64,000 nt of DNA from Mesodorylaimus sp. YZB2_4 (GCA_030248295.1 JASANH010001617.1:248001-312000), one strand, 5' to 3'. Counted from the first letter of the stretch, positions 21,639 to 32,266 are shown. Numbers and translations: made by a program. The notes: generated by a model from the letters alone, not told the origin.

Positions 21639-22054
21639 ACGCTCCAGCTACTCCGTTTTCTGGCCCAGAAAGAACATCTGACGAGTAAATTTCTTAATGT
21701 TTCCTGCTTCTTCCAGATTCTAGCGCATATTCTGCCCTTGAAACTTATTGTTAGTTTATGCCAAACTCCTCCAAGCGATCCTTCCGCTTTTGTAGAAGCC
21801 TTTGAAGACCGCTGCGTGTTCCGTGGGCAAGCATCGCATCGTCGGCCGAGGGCAGAATCCATGCGTGCTTTAGTTCAGCGTTAGAGCATCCATGCGCAGT
21901 ATGAAGAGCGGTAGGGAAAGTGCTGAGCCTTGGCGGGTCTCCATTTTGATAACCACTTAATCCATCAGACATTCCAGCTGCACATCGAGCCGAACTTTTG
22001 CGATCTAATATAACAGTTGCATTCACCGCACACAGGTCACTTGCTCGCGCACCT
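21639..22054. other. Non-coding stretch
   Basis: Nothing supportable. A minus-strand open frame at 21751-22026 (91 codons) has no recognisable domain or splice context. Confidence 0.35.
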
Positions 22055-22378
22055 GGCGTGAGAGGCAGAGGCCAGACCTACTGTAATCCACCCAGGCCAC
22101 GAGCATGGTGTTAATATGGCTGCGTGATATTGGGCTGGTACGAAGGCGCCGCGCCCTGACCAGGGTAGCAAAAATTGTTCTTTACTGCAGGGCTCCCCGT
22201 TACTGAGCCTATAATAAGGGCGACACGTCATAAGGAAGGGTCAACGAGTGCTGTCTGGCTTATGCCACGGCCTCAACAACCCAGGCCACTAATCAAACTT
22301 TGGCCTTGGGGACTTTGAGGAATGGCCTTTTTGAAAAGCAAAAAAGTTAGGGAGGGTTGGGCGTCTGCCTCTCACGCC
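22055..22378. repeat. Candidate small inverted-repeat element (324 bp)
   Basis: GGCGTGAGAGGCAGA at 22055-22069 recurs as its exact reverse complement at 22364-22378, and the match extends a few bases inward with mismatches. Segments rich in GGCC lie between. No clear target-site duplication is visible. It could be a small MITE or chance; low certainty. Confidence 0.3.
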
Positions 22379-22920
22379 CGCCCCGACCCACACGGGGGTG
22401 TGATGTAGTGATGATAATCAGCCTGTCGACTGTGCTGATGATGGATGCTATTACCTACTCTTGTGTCGGCTTGAGTGAACATCCAAGTAAATGAGTTTCT
22501 GCGAGTAAATGGAATTCTCTGATTTCGCTATGCAGGACACGTCCCACCACATATTGACTACGAACACGTACACAAGGCGCGTTTGTAAAATGTGTGGTGA
22601 CAATCATGGGCAACAACATACTGAACGTCTGAACAGAATATTTTACTCGAAGCCCACGAGAAAACATGTTTATATCCTTGGTCATAATGTTAAGGAGGAT
22701 GAGACCGTCATGTCATCATGTATTGCAGTAGTCATGTGAGACAGTGCTGCAATGTCGTCGACCGCAGAATAATTCTTGGTAAATCAGAAGTCCGTTTCTG
22801 TTGTCAATTTTAAATTGGAGCAAGGAGATTAAGTCTTCCAATCTTTATGCGTGATAATAATGCCGCCTTGGGTGGGTTCAATGCTTTCAGTCAGTCACAG
22901 TAGCCGCAAGAATTCGCCGT

Positions 22921-23103
22921 GGCTATTCATGGATTCTGACGGGTATGGAACGCCTTGCTCGCGTCCTTGCACCATTACAAATGCGCCGTGCTCGGCCGAC
23001 GCGAAGATCTCGTGCCGATCTTCTACGTGTTTTTCGAGCTGCGTCTGGGACGACTGCCGTGGAGGAACATCGGGTCGAGGAACGCGGTGGGACAGATCTT
23101 AGA
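22921..23103 (+). pseudogene. TTBK/CK1-like kinase fragment A
   Basis: Matches the end of exon 4/intron 4 and the start of exon 5 of the intact kinase gene at 23597-24901, but on the opposite strand. The old intron is recognisable (GGGTATGGAACGCCTTGCTC), and the following frame reads REDLVPIFYVFFELRLGRL then PWRNIGSRNAVGQIL (DDLVSLFYVFVELRLGRL in the intact gene). The acceptor AG before the exon is destroyed, and neither the catalytic core before it nor the tail after it is present. So it is a broken inverted partial copy. Confidence 0.75.
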
Positions 23104-23283
23104 AAACAACTATTCTACGTAGGTCTTCTTGTGGCTTCTCCTTGGCGACTTTAGGAAGCTCTTCGATTATTCCCTTCTTTAATTGATCCTCGATGATTTC
23201 GTCATACTTCTTCTCAGACAGACGATTTCGTCATACTTCTTGTTGACAGATCTCTTGTTGAATAGTTGTTTTCGGAGATCTGT
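23092..23283. repeat. Inverted repeat and short tandem repeat after kinase fragment A
   Basis: The segment 23092-23117 (CAGATCTTAGAAAACAACTA, then TTC) returns inverted at about 23257-23282 (GAATAGTTGTTTTCGGAGAT, then CTG). Between them the phrase GATTTCGTCATACTTCTT occurs twice, 26 bp apart (about 23196 and 23222). It could form a hairpin; origin unknown. Confidence 0.45.
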
Positions 23284-23596
23284 CAACAATGCTTTTGATG
23301 AAGGAGCTGATCAGGAGTCATCTGTAGCTGTTGACCTAATCTTCCAGTTGCAGTTCCTGCTTTCTTCGAGATGATAGTCTCACGGAGGAGTGCCATGCAT
23401 CCTTGTTTGCAAGCAGAAGAACGGAATGAAATGTATATATGGATTTATAGAATAAAGATCTGCGAGAGGAGGCGAACTCTGAGCGGCGGAGTGTGCACTT
23501 GCTTATCTAGTCAAAAGTATAGCAGATCGAATATTTGACACAACCGCGCATGACAGTGCAATCGACAGGAATCTGTCTCGCGTCACTTTCGAGCCT
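23284..23596. other. Gap between repeat block and kinase gene
   Basis: Downstream flank of the minus-strand kinase gene. No gene recognised; an AATAAA occurs on the plus strand near 23450 but belongs to no gene I can see. Confidence 0.4.
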
Positions 23597-24901
23597 TCAC
23601 GAACTTCCTTTTGAGGGCGGCGGTGACATATTCTCTGTATCTTCGCGCAGCACTTTGACGAAGCTCTCCTCCCAGTCGAGTGGCTCGACGAGGTCGATTC
23701 GATTCTCTTGTATCACCATTTGCAGCAACTCGATCAGTCGATCGTAGTTCGGCTCATCTGGGTATCTGTAACGAGACAACTGGGAGGGATGAAGATTTGA
23801 CGAGGACCAGGTCGACTTACTTCAACTGTCTAATCAGTCTGCCCGCTTCGACGATGGGGCCCGGTAGATCTTGGCACAGCGTTTCGATGCTGGTCGACTT
23901 TTTCATGATTCCCACCACGTTCCTCGACCCGATGTTTCTCCACGGCAGTCGTCCAAGGCGCAGCTCGACAAACACGTAGAAGAGCGACACGAGATCGTCG
24001 CATCGACCAAGTTCCTGAAACGGCGCATACGTAACGATGCAAGGCCGAGAGCAAGGCGTTCCATACCCGTCCGTCGTGCGCGTTCGGCGAGGCGTATCGC
24101 GTGCTGCCCACGAAACCCGGATGAATGCGAGGCGGGATCAGTTCGCCATTGGCCTTGCGGAAGATGCGCGACAGACCAAAGTCCAGCAGGTACACGCACC
24201 GTTTTGCTTCTTCTCGCGATCCCATCATGAAATTCGACTAAAGCAGTTCAGTTAGACCGCAAGGATCCAGAGCAGGACACAGCAGGCTTACCGGCTTGAC
24301 GTCTCTGTGGACGACGAAAACGCTGTGCAGGTCCCGCACCGCCGTGAACATTTGGATTCCGAGACGAAGCGAGGTAGCCAGCGAGAAGCGAGGCATCACC
24401 TTGGACGGACTCGATCGACGCAAATCGGCCAGGTTGTGCCGCAACAACTGCATGGCTATGTAGGGGAACTGGGCGGCCGTGTTGGACGCGTACAGCTTCG
24501 GAATATGTTTTTGCCCTAAAAACAGCGCCGAATGCACGTGAGTCACCGAAGGACGATGTGTTACCTTGGCATCGCTGCATGACGGCCACTTCCTGCGCGC
24601 AGCACGAACGCTGTCCATTCGGACGAGGCTTCTCCACTTTCAAGGCCACTTCCAGATCTTGCATCGTCCTATCAAGAGCCAGGAACACCTGGCCGAACGA
24701 GCCCGATTGCAATTTCTCGACCTGAAAAGCACACCGTCGTGCCTGCTCAGCCGAACAAACCAGCGAGGCACTGACCACGATGAATCGGCTTTCGATGACT
24801 GCTCCTTCGTCCAATAGGTCTTCGCTTGCAGTCGCCAGCGAATCGTCATCTTGGAGTGACTCCTTCGAGTGGTCAGTCGTCGTGGTCCGACCGTCAGTCA
24901 T
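23597..24901 (-). CDS. TTBK/CK1-family protein kinase (nematode type)
   Basis: Ser/Thr kinase of the casein kinase 1/tau-tubulin kinase group, 346 aa, essentially a bare kinase domain. Six exons on the minus strand: 24901-24776, 24721-24565, 24515-24292, 24237-24067, 24014-23821, 23765-23597 (1041 nt); introns 49-55 bp. Residues: glycine loop SGSFGQV (48-54), VALK lysine 70, HRDVKPSNF (Asp166), DFG Asp188, and the group-specific GSTRYASPNAHDGRELGRCD and GRLPWRN. All catalytic residues are intact, so it is probably active. Nematodes carry dozens of such kinases, many expressed in sperm; substrate unknown. Exon 1 encodes an acidic, Thr/Ser-rich N-tail (MTDGRTTTTDHSKESLQDDD). A trans-splice acceptor lies 8 nt before the ATG. 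Five broken kinase-family pieces are scattered in this window. Confidence 0.93.
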
Positions 24902-24909
24902 GCTTGCTC

Positions 24910-24921
24910 CTGCAAACACAA
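24910..24921 (-). other. Candidate trans-splice acceptor of the kinase gene
   Basis: On the minus strand GTGTTTGCAG is followed by only 8 nt before the ATG at 24901. No upstream donor is evident, as for spliced-leader acceptors. Confidence 0.55.
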
Positions 24922-25497
24922 GTATATTTACATATCATGACACAGAAGCCGGTTATGAACCTACTCGCGCGTCGTTGGGGCACAACCGTACTTCCACCCT
25001 GCTGGAGCTGGGACCGACCATTGCTAGTTTTACGGTTGCCTGTGCGAGATGGAGTGTAAAGTGGCGACAAAGCCTCTAACAACGGACGATGATAGCCTTT
25101 GGTCAGTTTGGAAAATCTTCCGTTAGGGCCTAATTATAGTCAGTCGCTCCCCTGTCGTACGAAATGAGAAAATGAGAAAACATATTGTAGCGACAGTCAT
25201 ATTTTTAGCCCTCTTCGCTCATGGTTAAAGAGAACTGTAGTGGAGACAAGTAAGATACTGTACAGTAGGTGCCTTCTTGGGCCTATTCAACTCCAGCAGA
25301 TTCCGACTTGCCAGAAGCCGTGAATGAGCATCAGAAACTACCCGAGCAAACCGCGAATTCTGAAGAAAACGAGTAAGGTGAGCTGAGGTGAGGCAGACGC
25401 AGTACGACGCCTTCTAATTGTGACTCACTCTTCAGATCTCTCTAAAGCGGTAAAACGAAGCTCTGGCATCAAACTAGTCAAACTTGACCGCGATTAC
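24922..25497. other. Upstream flank of kinase gene
   Basis: No gene recognised. Presumed promoter of the minus-strand kinase; unrelated to the PTP upstream block. Confidence 0.4.
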
Positions 25498-26277
25498 TAT
25501 TATTTCCAAAAAAGTCTGTTATGACAGACTCAAAACTTTTAGACCAGCCAATGCACAGAGTGAAACCAGGGCTTAGAATGGCTGGTCTACTCGGCAACTG
25601 CTAAGCGCAACCACGTTTTAGGAAAAATGTCTGAGCAGAAGCTGCTTTTTCTGCATGAATATCAACAGGACGACTGATCCTGGTAGAGGGCCACACGATC
25701 CTGTGCTCGTGGTCCTCAAAGTGGGCTAGGAGTGTCTAACTCTCGGGCTATGCGTAGTAGCGCTTGCTCGTATCATTACTAGGGAGTGTTCGACTCGCGG
25801 CCAGGTAAATCATTTTGTGTCATGTGCCCTTTTATCCTAGAGTGTGTCATTACTGATATGATAAACCATGAGCATGAACATAAAGTTGGAAGAAGGGGAA
25901 AGATTTTACAGTGTTCATCGAGGCTTAGGCATGTAACGATAAGCAATATCACTTTGCTCCCAGCGCTACAGCTTTAGCATGCAGTGTGCAGGTTAATTGT
26001 GTGGAACAGCACAGCTGCCTTTGGGGAGCCTGTCTGAACAGCAGCAGTACATGCACCGAACACAAGCTTTGTGGCTTGGATGCTGACATATCAATGCATA
26101 CATACATACAGTATATGTGTGCGAGCAATCACAAGCTGTGTGTGCACTGCCTGTTGGGCCACTTCCCCTTTTTCTTGTGGCCGAGTAGACCAGCCATCCT
26201 AAGCCCTGGTTTCACTGGGTGCATTGGCTAGTCTAAAAGTTTTGAGTCAGTCATAACAGACTTTTTTGGAAATAATA
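25498..26277. mobile_element. Non-autonomous DNA transposon with 98-bp TIRs
   Basis: The ends 25498-25595 and 26180-26277 are inverted copies with 5 mismatches in 98 bp (about 95%). Read outward-in, each begins TATTATTTCCAAAAAAGTCT. If the first TA is the target duplication, the element proper is TTATTTCC...GGAAATAA (25500-26275) flanked by TA on both sides, as for Tc1/mariner-type insertions; a longer duplication is not visible. The roughly 580-bp interior has no transposase frame. It includes a segment (about 25785-25830) resembling one in an ACCS intron (33312-33358). Confidence 0.85.
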
Positions 26278-26795
26278 AAACCGTTTTTCGTTTTTTGCTA
26301 GAAACTAGTTTGGCCCAAAACACTTGTTCCTACAACTGAGAGAATTGAGCGACTTGACTGTCATACACCTTCTTCCAAACCTCTCAAAACAGAAACATAG
26401 AACGGAACGTTAACCCGCGCCCATGAAATTACTCGTAAAGACCGCCTACGAATCGACCATTTCATAGTCAGAAACTCTCACCCGTGCCTGCTCATGAAAT
26501 GCGCATTTTTTTGCATATGTACTCAGATATACAGGCGGCATGAAAAACAATAAAGCTCATTCGTAAGGATTTCTAATTCGTAAGGACTAGCTCATGCTCG
26601 AGTGGTCTTAAGTTCTATATCCTCAGAGTATTCCATCAGAAGCTGAAACTGAATACTTAGGATCCGCAAGTTTTATAAGTTATTTTTAGCTCCTATTTTC
26701 CTCAGCAATATTACCTCCACATCTAATGAAACATGTCCTGACCATGGAATCTCTTTCCACATCATTTATATTCGTTCACAAATTCTCAATTTATC
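26278..26795. other. AT-rich non-coding stretch
   Basis: No gene recognised between the TIR element and the palindromes. Confidence 0.35.
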
Positions 26796-26839
26796 ACCAG
26801 CAAATTTATTGGTGTATATACACCAAAGAATTTGCTGGT
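26796..26839. repeat. Near-perfect palindrome P1 (44 bp)
   Basis: Inverted arms of 22 bp meet without a loop; outer arms ACCAGCAAATT/AATTTGCTGGT, centre TTGGTGTATATACACCAA. Two mismatched base pairs only. The centre is shared with palindrome P2. Confidence 0.9.
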
Positions 26840-26847
26840 AATAAATT

Positions 26848-26889
26848 ACGAAGATGGGTTTGGTGTATATACACCAAACCCATCTTCGT
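26848..26889. repeat. Perfect palindrome P2 (42 bp)
   Basis: Perfect dyad of 21-bp arms with no spacer: outer arm ACGAAGATGGGT, core TTGGTGTATATACACCAA as in P1. The two centres lie 51 bp apart. Nothing coding nearby. May extrude as a cruciform, form RNA hairpins if transcribed, or be paired binding or recombination sites; function unknown. Confidence 0.95.
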
Positions 26890-27015
26890 GAAAGCGCGCC
26901 AAGTGAGCCTAGCCAATCAATAGCGCTGCACCTCAACCCGTTCAGTTGATGTTTCTAAGCTGCGCGCCGAAAATGAAAAAAACAGAAACACCAGAGCCAG
27001 CTACTTTCGGTAGTC

Positions 27016-27657
27016 AATAACTCAAGAACGATTACACCAAAAAAGTTTATTTTTCGCACGCTTTGCAAGATAGGTCAGATCCGCTGCCACGTCAATTTTT
27101 ATCAAAATCTGTTGAGTACTCGACAAGCGACGGGTTGAAAAAGCCAAAAAAGTGATTATTTTCTGGAATAACCTTTTCGAAACTAAAGCGTTCAAAAAAC
27201 GAATGCCAAAAGGCAGATTCTGAAGATGCAAGCTTTCAGAAAAACTAATATTTACACCTGTACGACCTCTGGTTGTTGCTCTAGGCTGATGTTTATCCTC
27301 CTCCTCCTCGTCTTCTCCCCCCTGAACAAGAAATCGCCTATCCTGGAATTCGACAATAGCCGGACGGATTTTGATAAAAATTGGCACGATTGTAGATTCG
27401 GCCGATTCTGCTATGTGTGCAAAAAAACAAAAATTCTCGTCAAATCGTTCTCGAGTTATTAGTCGGTGAAAATGGTCCTTTAGCATTAGGCGTCTGGTTG
27501 GCTGGTCTAAGCATCGCATGATCGCTTCGGTAAAGGGACGACCATCTCTCGCGGGAACATGTACGTGCGCCATAACAGATATTGCAATGTAGATGGACAT
27601 GTGGCGTACTACGGACCGTCTCACCCCATGGACATACACAACAACTTCAGTGCCCAC
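27016..27657 (-). repeat. Dispersed repeat copy with possible coding frame (211 codons)
   Basis: A minus-strand open frame spans the stretch. Its part at about 27295-27570 is clearly related to 62219-62490 (+), with many differences at third codon positions of the frame carrying DQPTRRLMLK, RLITRERFDENF and PIFIKIRPA. The far end, 27016-27135, read on the plus strand, is a decayed third copy (SITQER, IFIKI with stops). So the block is two inverted copies of one module. It may be a remnant of an unknown protein-coding family or a palindromic MITE-like repeat with a chance frame. Confidence 0.55.
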
Positions 27658-28135
27658 TCAGGTGCTAATTCACTTACAATCCGTAATGCCGATGAAAATG
27701 TAGATGGACACTGTGTGGCAATTAAACAGGAAAGTTGGGCGAAATAAATCCAGGGCGAGATCATATTTCTGAGGCAGTCTACAATGCTTTCTCTGTCGTC
27801 ACCAAAAAGCCGTCGTAGGCGTACGCAGCCACCCCTAGCATGACAGAAATTGCTTGCTCCGGTTTTGTCATCAAGCCAGTCTTTTTTCAATACCAAGTAC
27901 TCGTAACTTGGCTTGGCGCTTCTATTAGGCTGATCTGCTTGGACCCTCACGATTCAGCACGCGCTACTTATTGCTTGTCGGGCAGCGATGCTGTGGCGAT
28001 CATTTTGCGCCGACCTAGTGCTGTATAGGTTCGTACGGAATGATCGCGTACTAGCAACCGCGCTACACTCAAGATGCAAGGGCACAACGTAGCATCAGGC
28101 TACACGAACGTCATGGTCTCGGCACGCACACAGGA
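27658..28135. other. Non-coding stretch
   Basis: No gene or repeat recognised with confidence. Confidence 0.35.
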
Positions 28136-28400
28136 TCACAGGCCGTCGACCCCGTATAACTTTCCTTCTTTCTCGAACTGGAACTCGTTGTCCCAATCGA
28201 ACGGGTCGGCGAACCGCACGCTCTTGGCCATGCTCACTCGTTGCAAGGTGCTCTCGGCAAGGCGATAGTCTCGTCTTCGTACCTGAAACACATTCAAGCT
28301 TCAATCCAAGGACGACTTCTGGAACTTAAGTCCACTTACTTCAGGCCCTCCAGGTATCCGCTCTTATCACGTCGACGACCGCGTGATCGACTGGGCTTCC
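28136..28400 (-). pseudogene. TTBK/CK1-like kinase fragment B (C-terminal exons)
   Basis: The last two exons of a kinase of the local family: GYLEGLK at a donor in the same phase as exon 5 of the intact gene (LK|), a 56-bp intron, then YEDE and, after a frame slip, DYRLAESTLQ, then SVRFADPFDWDNEF (compare YPDEPNYDRLIELL, then EPLDWEESF). The frameshift after YEDE and absence of the kinase core show it is dead. Confidence 0.65.
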
Positions 28401-28440
28401 GAGCAACAGTGCTCTTCGCGCCGCCCTCCTGCCGCAAGGA

Positions 28441-28836
28441 GGAAGAGCTATTTCGTCGCGACGACCTGTGGTCCCGGCTGTTCATGATCGTCGAGATCTC
28501 GGTCGGGAAGCTTCCGCGGAATAGTCTGAAGCTCACAGTTTAGTATCTTTCGTTCCGAGCCTTCAGCCTTCTTCGTTTCGGCGAGGCATGTCGCAGCAGG
28601 AAATGATGGCCAAAGTGGGCGAGTCGAAGGAAGCGTCGTTGGCGCAGCGAGGAAAGATCCTGTTGGAAGGCTGCCCGCGCGAGTAGCAAGAGACCTACGA
28701 CCACACCATAACGCTGCAGTTCGCCGATGAGCCCAACTACGATCTGATCGAACGCGCATGGAAGACGTGCTGGCAACGCAAAGGCTACAATGCGGACAGG
28801 CCGCTCGACTGGAAACCGAAGGGCGAGCATTTCTAA
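28441..28836 (+). pseudogene. TTBK/CK1-like kinase fragment C
   Basis: Reads RDDLWSRLFMIVEISVGKLP, then (another frame) LLEGCPRE, a TAG at 28684-28686, and QETYDH, FADEPNYDLIERAWKTC, RPLDWKPK up to TAA at 28834. This is the C-lobe and tail of a kinase of the same family but a different paralogue from fragment B, lying back-to-back with it. The stop codon and frame change mark it as a pseudogene. Confidence 0.75.
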
Positions 28837-28846
28837 GCGACGCAGG

Positions 28847-28886
28847 CCACCATGATGGTCCACCAAAATGGCCACCATGATGGTCG
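28847..28886. repeat. Short direct repeat
   Basis: GCCACCATGATGGTC occurs twice within 40 bp immediately after kinase fragment C. The unit is itself nearly self-complementary (CCACCATGATGG). Confidence 0.6.
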
Positions 28887-29033
28887 ATGATCGCAAGCGC
28901 GAGGCGATGCTGAAAAAGTCGTTCGAAGACAACAAGAAGAAGGTGTTTGACCCTGTGATGCGAGTGACGCGTCGTGCTGTGATGAGTGTGATGAATGTGA
29001 TCGTGGCGCATTTCTGTCGCGAAGAAAAGTCGC

Positions 29034-29455
29034 AGTTGAATATTGGGCAGCGTGCCACCTCGCACCAGCAACACTCCTGGCTGAGCCGATCCAGCACTTC
29101 TTCCGCCCCATAATTGAAGCACTTGCTGCACACGATTTCTATGACGGTCATGGGACGTTCTTCGTCGATGGTCATACCGAGCGCCGCCGCCACATTCGGG
29201 TCCCTCATGATTCGCTCTTACTCCAGCATCTCGAGTCGAGCGACTTTCAGCTCGTCCTCGTCCTCGTTTACCACCCACTCCAACGTCTGCACGGCCACCG
29301 CCTCTTTCGATCCGTCCGCCTTCGTCAGCATCGCTTCGTAGAATGTTTCGAAGTTGTGCTGCATGAAAACTTTCCTGATTCGAATCGAGAGCATGAGGCT
29401 CGCTTACCCTTCCGAGCTGATTCCTTCGTTTGATCTGCCTCGACAGCAGTTCCCA
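29034..29455 (-). pseudogene. Fer/Fps-type tyrosine kinase fragment
   Basis: Starts WELLSRQIKRRNQLGR (the usual lead into a Fer-type kinase domain), donor, acceptor at TTTTCATGCAG, then NFETFYEAMLTKADGSKE, AVAVQTLEW, VARLEMLE, stop TAA (29220-29218), ERIMRDPNV, GMTIDEERPMTVIEIV, an insertion, then VRGGTLPN in another frame. The glycine loop is degraded, the VAVK lysine is Gln, and a stop interrupts helix C. It is a dead partial copy of a nematode SH2-tyrosine kinase. Confidence 0.7.
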
Positions 29456-30260
29456 CGTTCACACTTCCTCAACAGCCAAGCTTGTTCAGACAGCATCTTT
29501 GCTTTCAAAAAGTTGATTTGTCAAAAATTCACTGCACAAGCGGACTGGTGTTTTTGATCCACTGCATCATTCGATCATGCCTCACATTACCGCTGCATCG
29601 AAAGCTTACCTCATTCGACCTCCCTCCTTCCCACGCCGCACCGTACTGGGTCTGCGCCCTGGTCGAGTTCCCCTTTATTTTCGGTTTTGTCGAGTCAGTT
29701 TACCATATTAGGGCAGCAGAGCACTTACGTGTGTCCGTGCTCGCATTCTCAACCATCATGAGGAGCCGACAGAGTCGAGCCGAACGCCGTCACAAGAGGT
29801 CAATCGAAAAGTCAATTCGTTTAACTTGACTGTTGGGTATTTGGTGGCCACTGCTTTCTCGGAGATGGCACTGCTTGATACGACATATCCTAGGGCGAGC
29901 GAAGGATTTCACATATTCCATCGCGCCACCTTACATCAGCTGCAAGCAGGCGCACACAAATTTCGCCCGCAAAATCTTTCACCTCGATTTCGCACAACCG
30001 TGGGCCCTGAGGGCGTATGGTACCCTGTCGAATGTGTTTACCAGGTCCAACTTACCGTAAAAAGGCCTGTACCACTGTCCCTTTTCTCAAAGTGCCGGTC
30101 TATTGACAGGCGAGTCGCGTAAATGGCATCTGTGGCTCCCATGCCTACATGGGTTCGGCGAGACTGCTGCTATGGTGCGGATGTGGCCGTCCAGGACAAA
30201 CTTAAAGATTTTCACTCGGTGGCACAGGAGACGAATCGGGGGTTACCATTCTATGTGTAC
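29456..30260. other. Gap before the operon-like block
   Basis: No gene recognised; open frames here (for example + 29833-30060) have no family features. Confidence 0.4.
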
Positions 30261-30266
30261 TTTATT
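30261..30266 (-). terminator. Poly(A) signal AATAAA for EMC10
   Basis: Canonical hexamer on the minus strand, 74 nt past the EMC10 stop. Confidence 0.6.
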
Positions 30267-30339
30267 TAGAGTCAAAAACAGGACAGCTAGTTGCTAGAAA
30301 CCAAAACGGATCGATACAGAAAAATATCCAAGCTGGTTC

Positions 30340-31750
30340 TTAATGACGGTTTCCACCCCCACCCGCACCTTGGGCCTCTGGATTCATAGCATTGGAAAGC
30401 ATAAGAACGATGACGACGGGAAGGATATACATCCACTGAAAGAGGACATCATGGAGTCATGGAGTTATGGACTGTGAAAAGTGCAAACGACTTACATATT
30501 TGGACAGGAAGGACCTGTTGTCGCCCTGCTCGCCACGTTGACGCTCTTGCTTCTCACGTTCAACTTTTTGAAGATAAGCTTGAGTTTCGGGTCTGAAAAA
30601 GACAAGTTGATGCATTCGGTTTACGGTGCGTCTCGTCGTATATAAGGAAATAGTTTTGATGATCATGACACCCGATTCGACCCACTCACTTACATTGGTC
30701 CATCGACAGTATCCACGAGGCGGATGGTCGTGTTGAATTCATCAATAAACGTGTCGTCGAGCACAGTCCCGTCGCTGCCATCACATACCTCGTGCCTAGT
30801 CGCCAAGGGAAAGTCGGAGACACTCAAGACGCGTTGACGACTAGCATCGATGGCTAAGTGAATACTATCGGAGAGATGCGAGTAGACCATGAGACACTGG
30901 AAATCGAGAAACTGGTTTCGGAAGAGAAGAGCAATCGACTAACTTACAGCTGATGTGGAACTCATGACGAAAGAATCCCCCGAAATTGACTCTGCCCCAA
31001 AACGTACTGGAGCTCGGATTTTGTACAAGCTACCTTTCTTAGCCGCGTTCTAAAAGAAGGAAAAATTTGACAAATGTGACTGCCAGCAAGTCCTGTCTGG
31101 GTAGGTCCAGTCCTGCACACGTGTACCTCAGAATTGGGTATAGGGACGCATTATTTCACAATGGCCATCAGATAGTCAATAAACTGACGGTTGGCATGGA
31201 GGAGAACGCGACAGAGTAAAGCCGGCGGGACAAATCCTTCGACTGGAGCATGGAAGCTGCGACTATACCAGAGGCTGAAACACCAACCCGAGAAGTTGAC
31301 GTCTTGTAGCCAAGGAGATCAACGATTCTTTCCCATTCGCCATGGCCCCTGAGCCGTGGGTTGCATACATGGCAGGCGAGGTCAAATCCTCATCCGGATT
31401 GAGGAACCAAGGGAAATATAGGTCAGCTAGCTCTCACCCTTCCCCCATGCCAATGGCCTTGTCTCCCACAGAGACACTGCGCACTCACCAACAAAGCCGT
31501 ATGATCATTCTGACTCCAAGCTCCAGCAACGTATTCGGCCATTTGATCGCCACCAGGCAGCTTGATAATCCTTACATAACCGCGCTCCTTGAACACGCCA
31601 TCTGCAACCCAAAATTGTTTCCAAGGCAAAGGGAATAATTCAACACCAACTACCCCCAAACGCATGCTCGACTGGTATTTGGATTTCGCTATCATCCATC
31701 ACTGCCACCCGAATGAGGGCCATCAAAATACACAGCAATAACAGCTTCAT
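30340..31750 (-). CDS. EMC10: ER membrane protein complex subunit 10
   Basis: EMC10 is a lumenal/membrane subunit of the ER membrane complex, which inserts tail-anchored and multi-pass proteins. Six exons on the minus strand: 31750-31654, 31601-31489, 31049-30948, 30896-30694, 30592-30496, 30435-30340; 708 nt, 235 aa (human 262). MKLLLLCILMALIRVAV is a signal peptide. Then VEHAFG, GSLYKIRAPVRF, the conserved CLMVYSHLSDSI (CSLVESHLSD in human), PETQAYLQKVEREKQ, FLSKYWMYILPVVIVLMLSN (membrane anchor) and a Gly-rich lumenal end. The 439-bp intron 2 hides no exon that keeps phase better than direct joining. It is the last gene of the operon-like block; an acceptor lies 13 nt before the ATG. Confidence 0.9.
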
Positions 31751-31763
31751 ATCGTTCCTACAA

Positions 31764-31774
31764 CTGAAAGACAG
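31764..31774 (-). other. Candidate SL2-type acceptor of EMC10
   Basis: GTCTTTCAG on the minus strand leaves a 13-nt leader before the EMC10 ATG; 108 nt downstream of the AATAAA at 31872-31877. Confidence 0.65.
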
Positions 31775-31871
31775 CCATGCGACACAGAAAAGGAGAAAAC
31801 GAAACAGCAAAACAATGAAGGCCATCCTGGCCAGTAAAGCCAATCAACAGACCATTTCACCCATAACATAC

Positions 31872-31877
31872 TTTATT
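31872..31877 (-). terminator. Poly(A) signal AATAAA for ACCS-like gene
   Basis: Minus-strand hexamer 390 nt past the ACCS stop and about 108 nt before the EMC10 acceptor. The remaining 31878-32266 is ACCS 3' UTR with no other signal. Confidence 0.6.
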
Positions 31878-32266
31878 CCAACCATCTAGTCAACACTGTC
31901 ATCAAGGCATAACCTGTTGAGCAAACCAAGACTCCCAGCCACCCTTAGGCACACACCTGACTGACGAGCTACCATCTGCGACAACACTCACAATTAAGAA
32001 TCCCACCTCATCCATCACAGATTCTGATCAAAGTAGAAAAGTGTCATGAGTGCACGGAATGACTGTCAATAATGTCATGGCTAACAAAATCACCACCACC
32101 CCAAACAAACCATATAGAAATCGAAACCCACCAGATCACCTCTCCCAGCTGGCCCACCACCCTAGCACCTTCATTTCGTCATAACCTAGTCTTATCACTA
32201 AACTGGATCCAGCTAATCCCTATTCCCCACTTCCATCTCGCAGCTCGCTTTCCAGGCGATCAAGGC

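Noticed and set aside
31050-31488. Possible extra EMC10 exon (54 bp, SKDLSRRLYS)
   Set aside because: In phase, but direct joining of the flanking exons aligns better with EMC10 (LLNAAKKGSLYKI).
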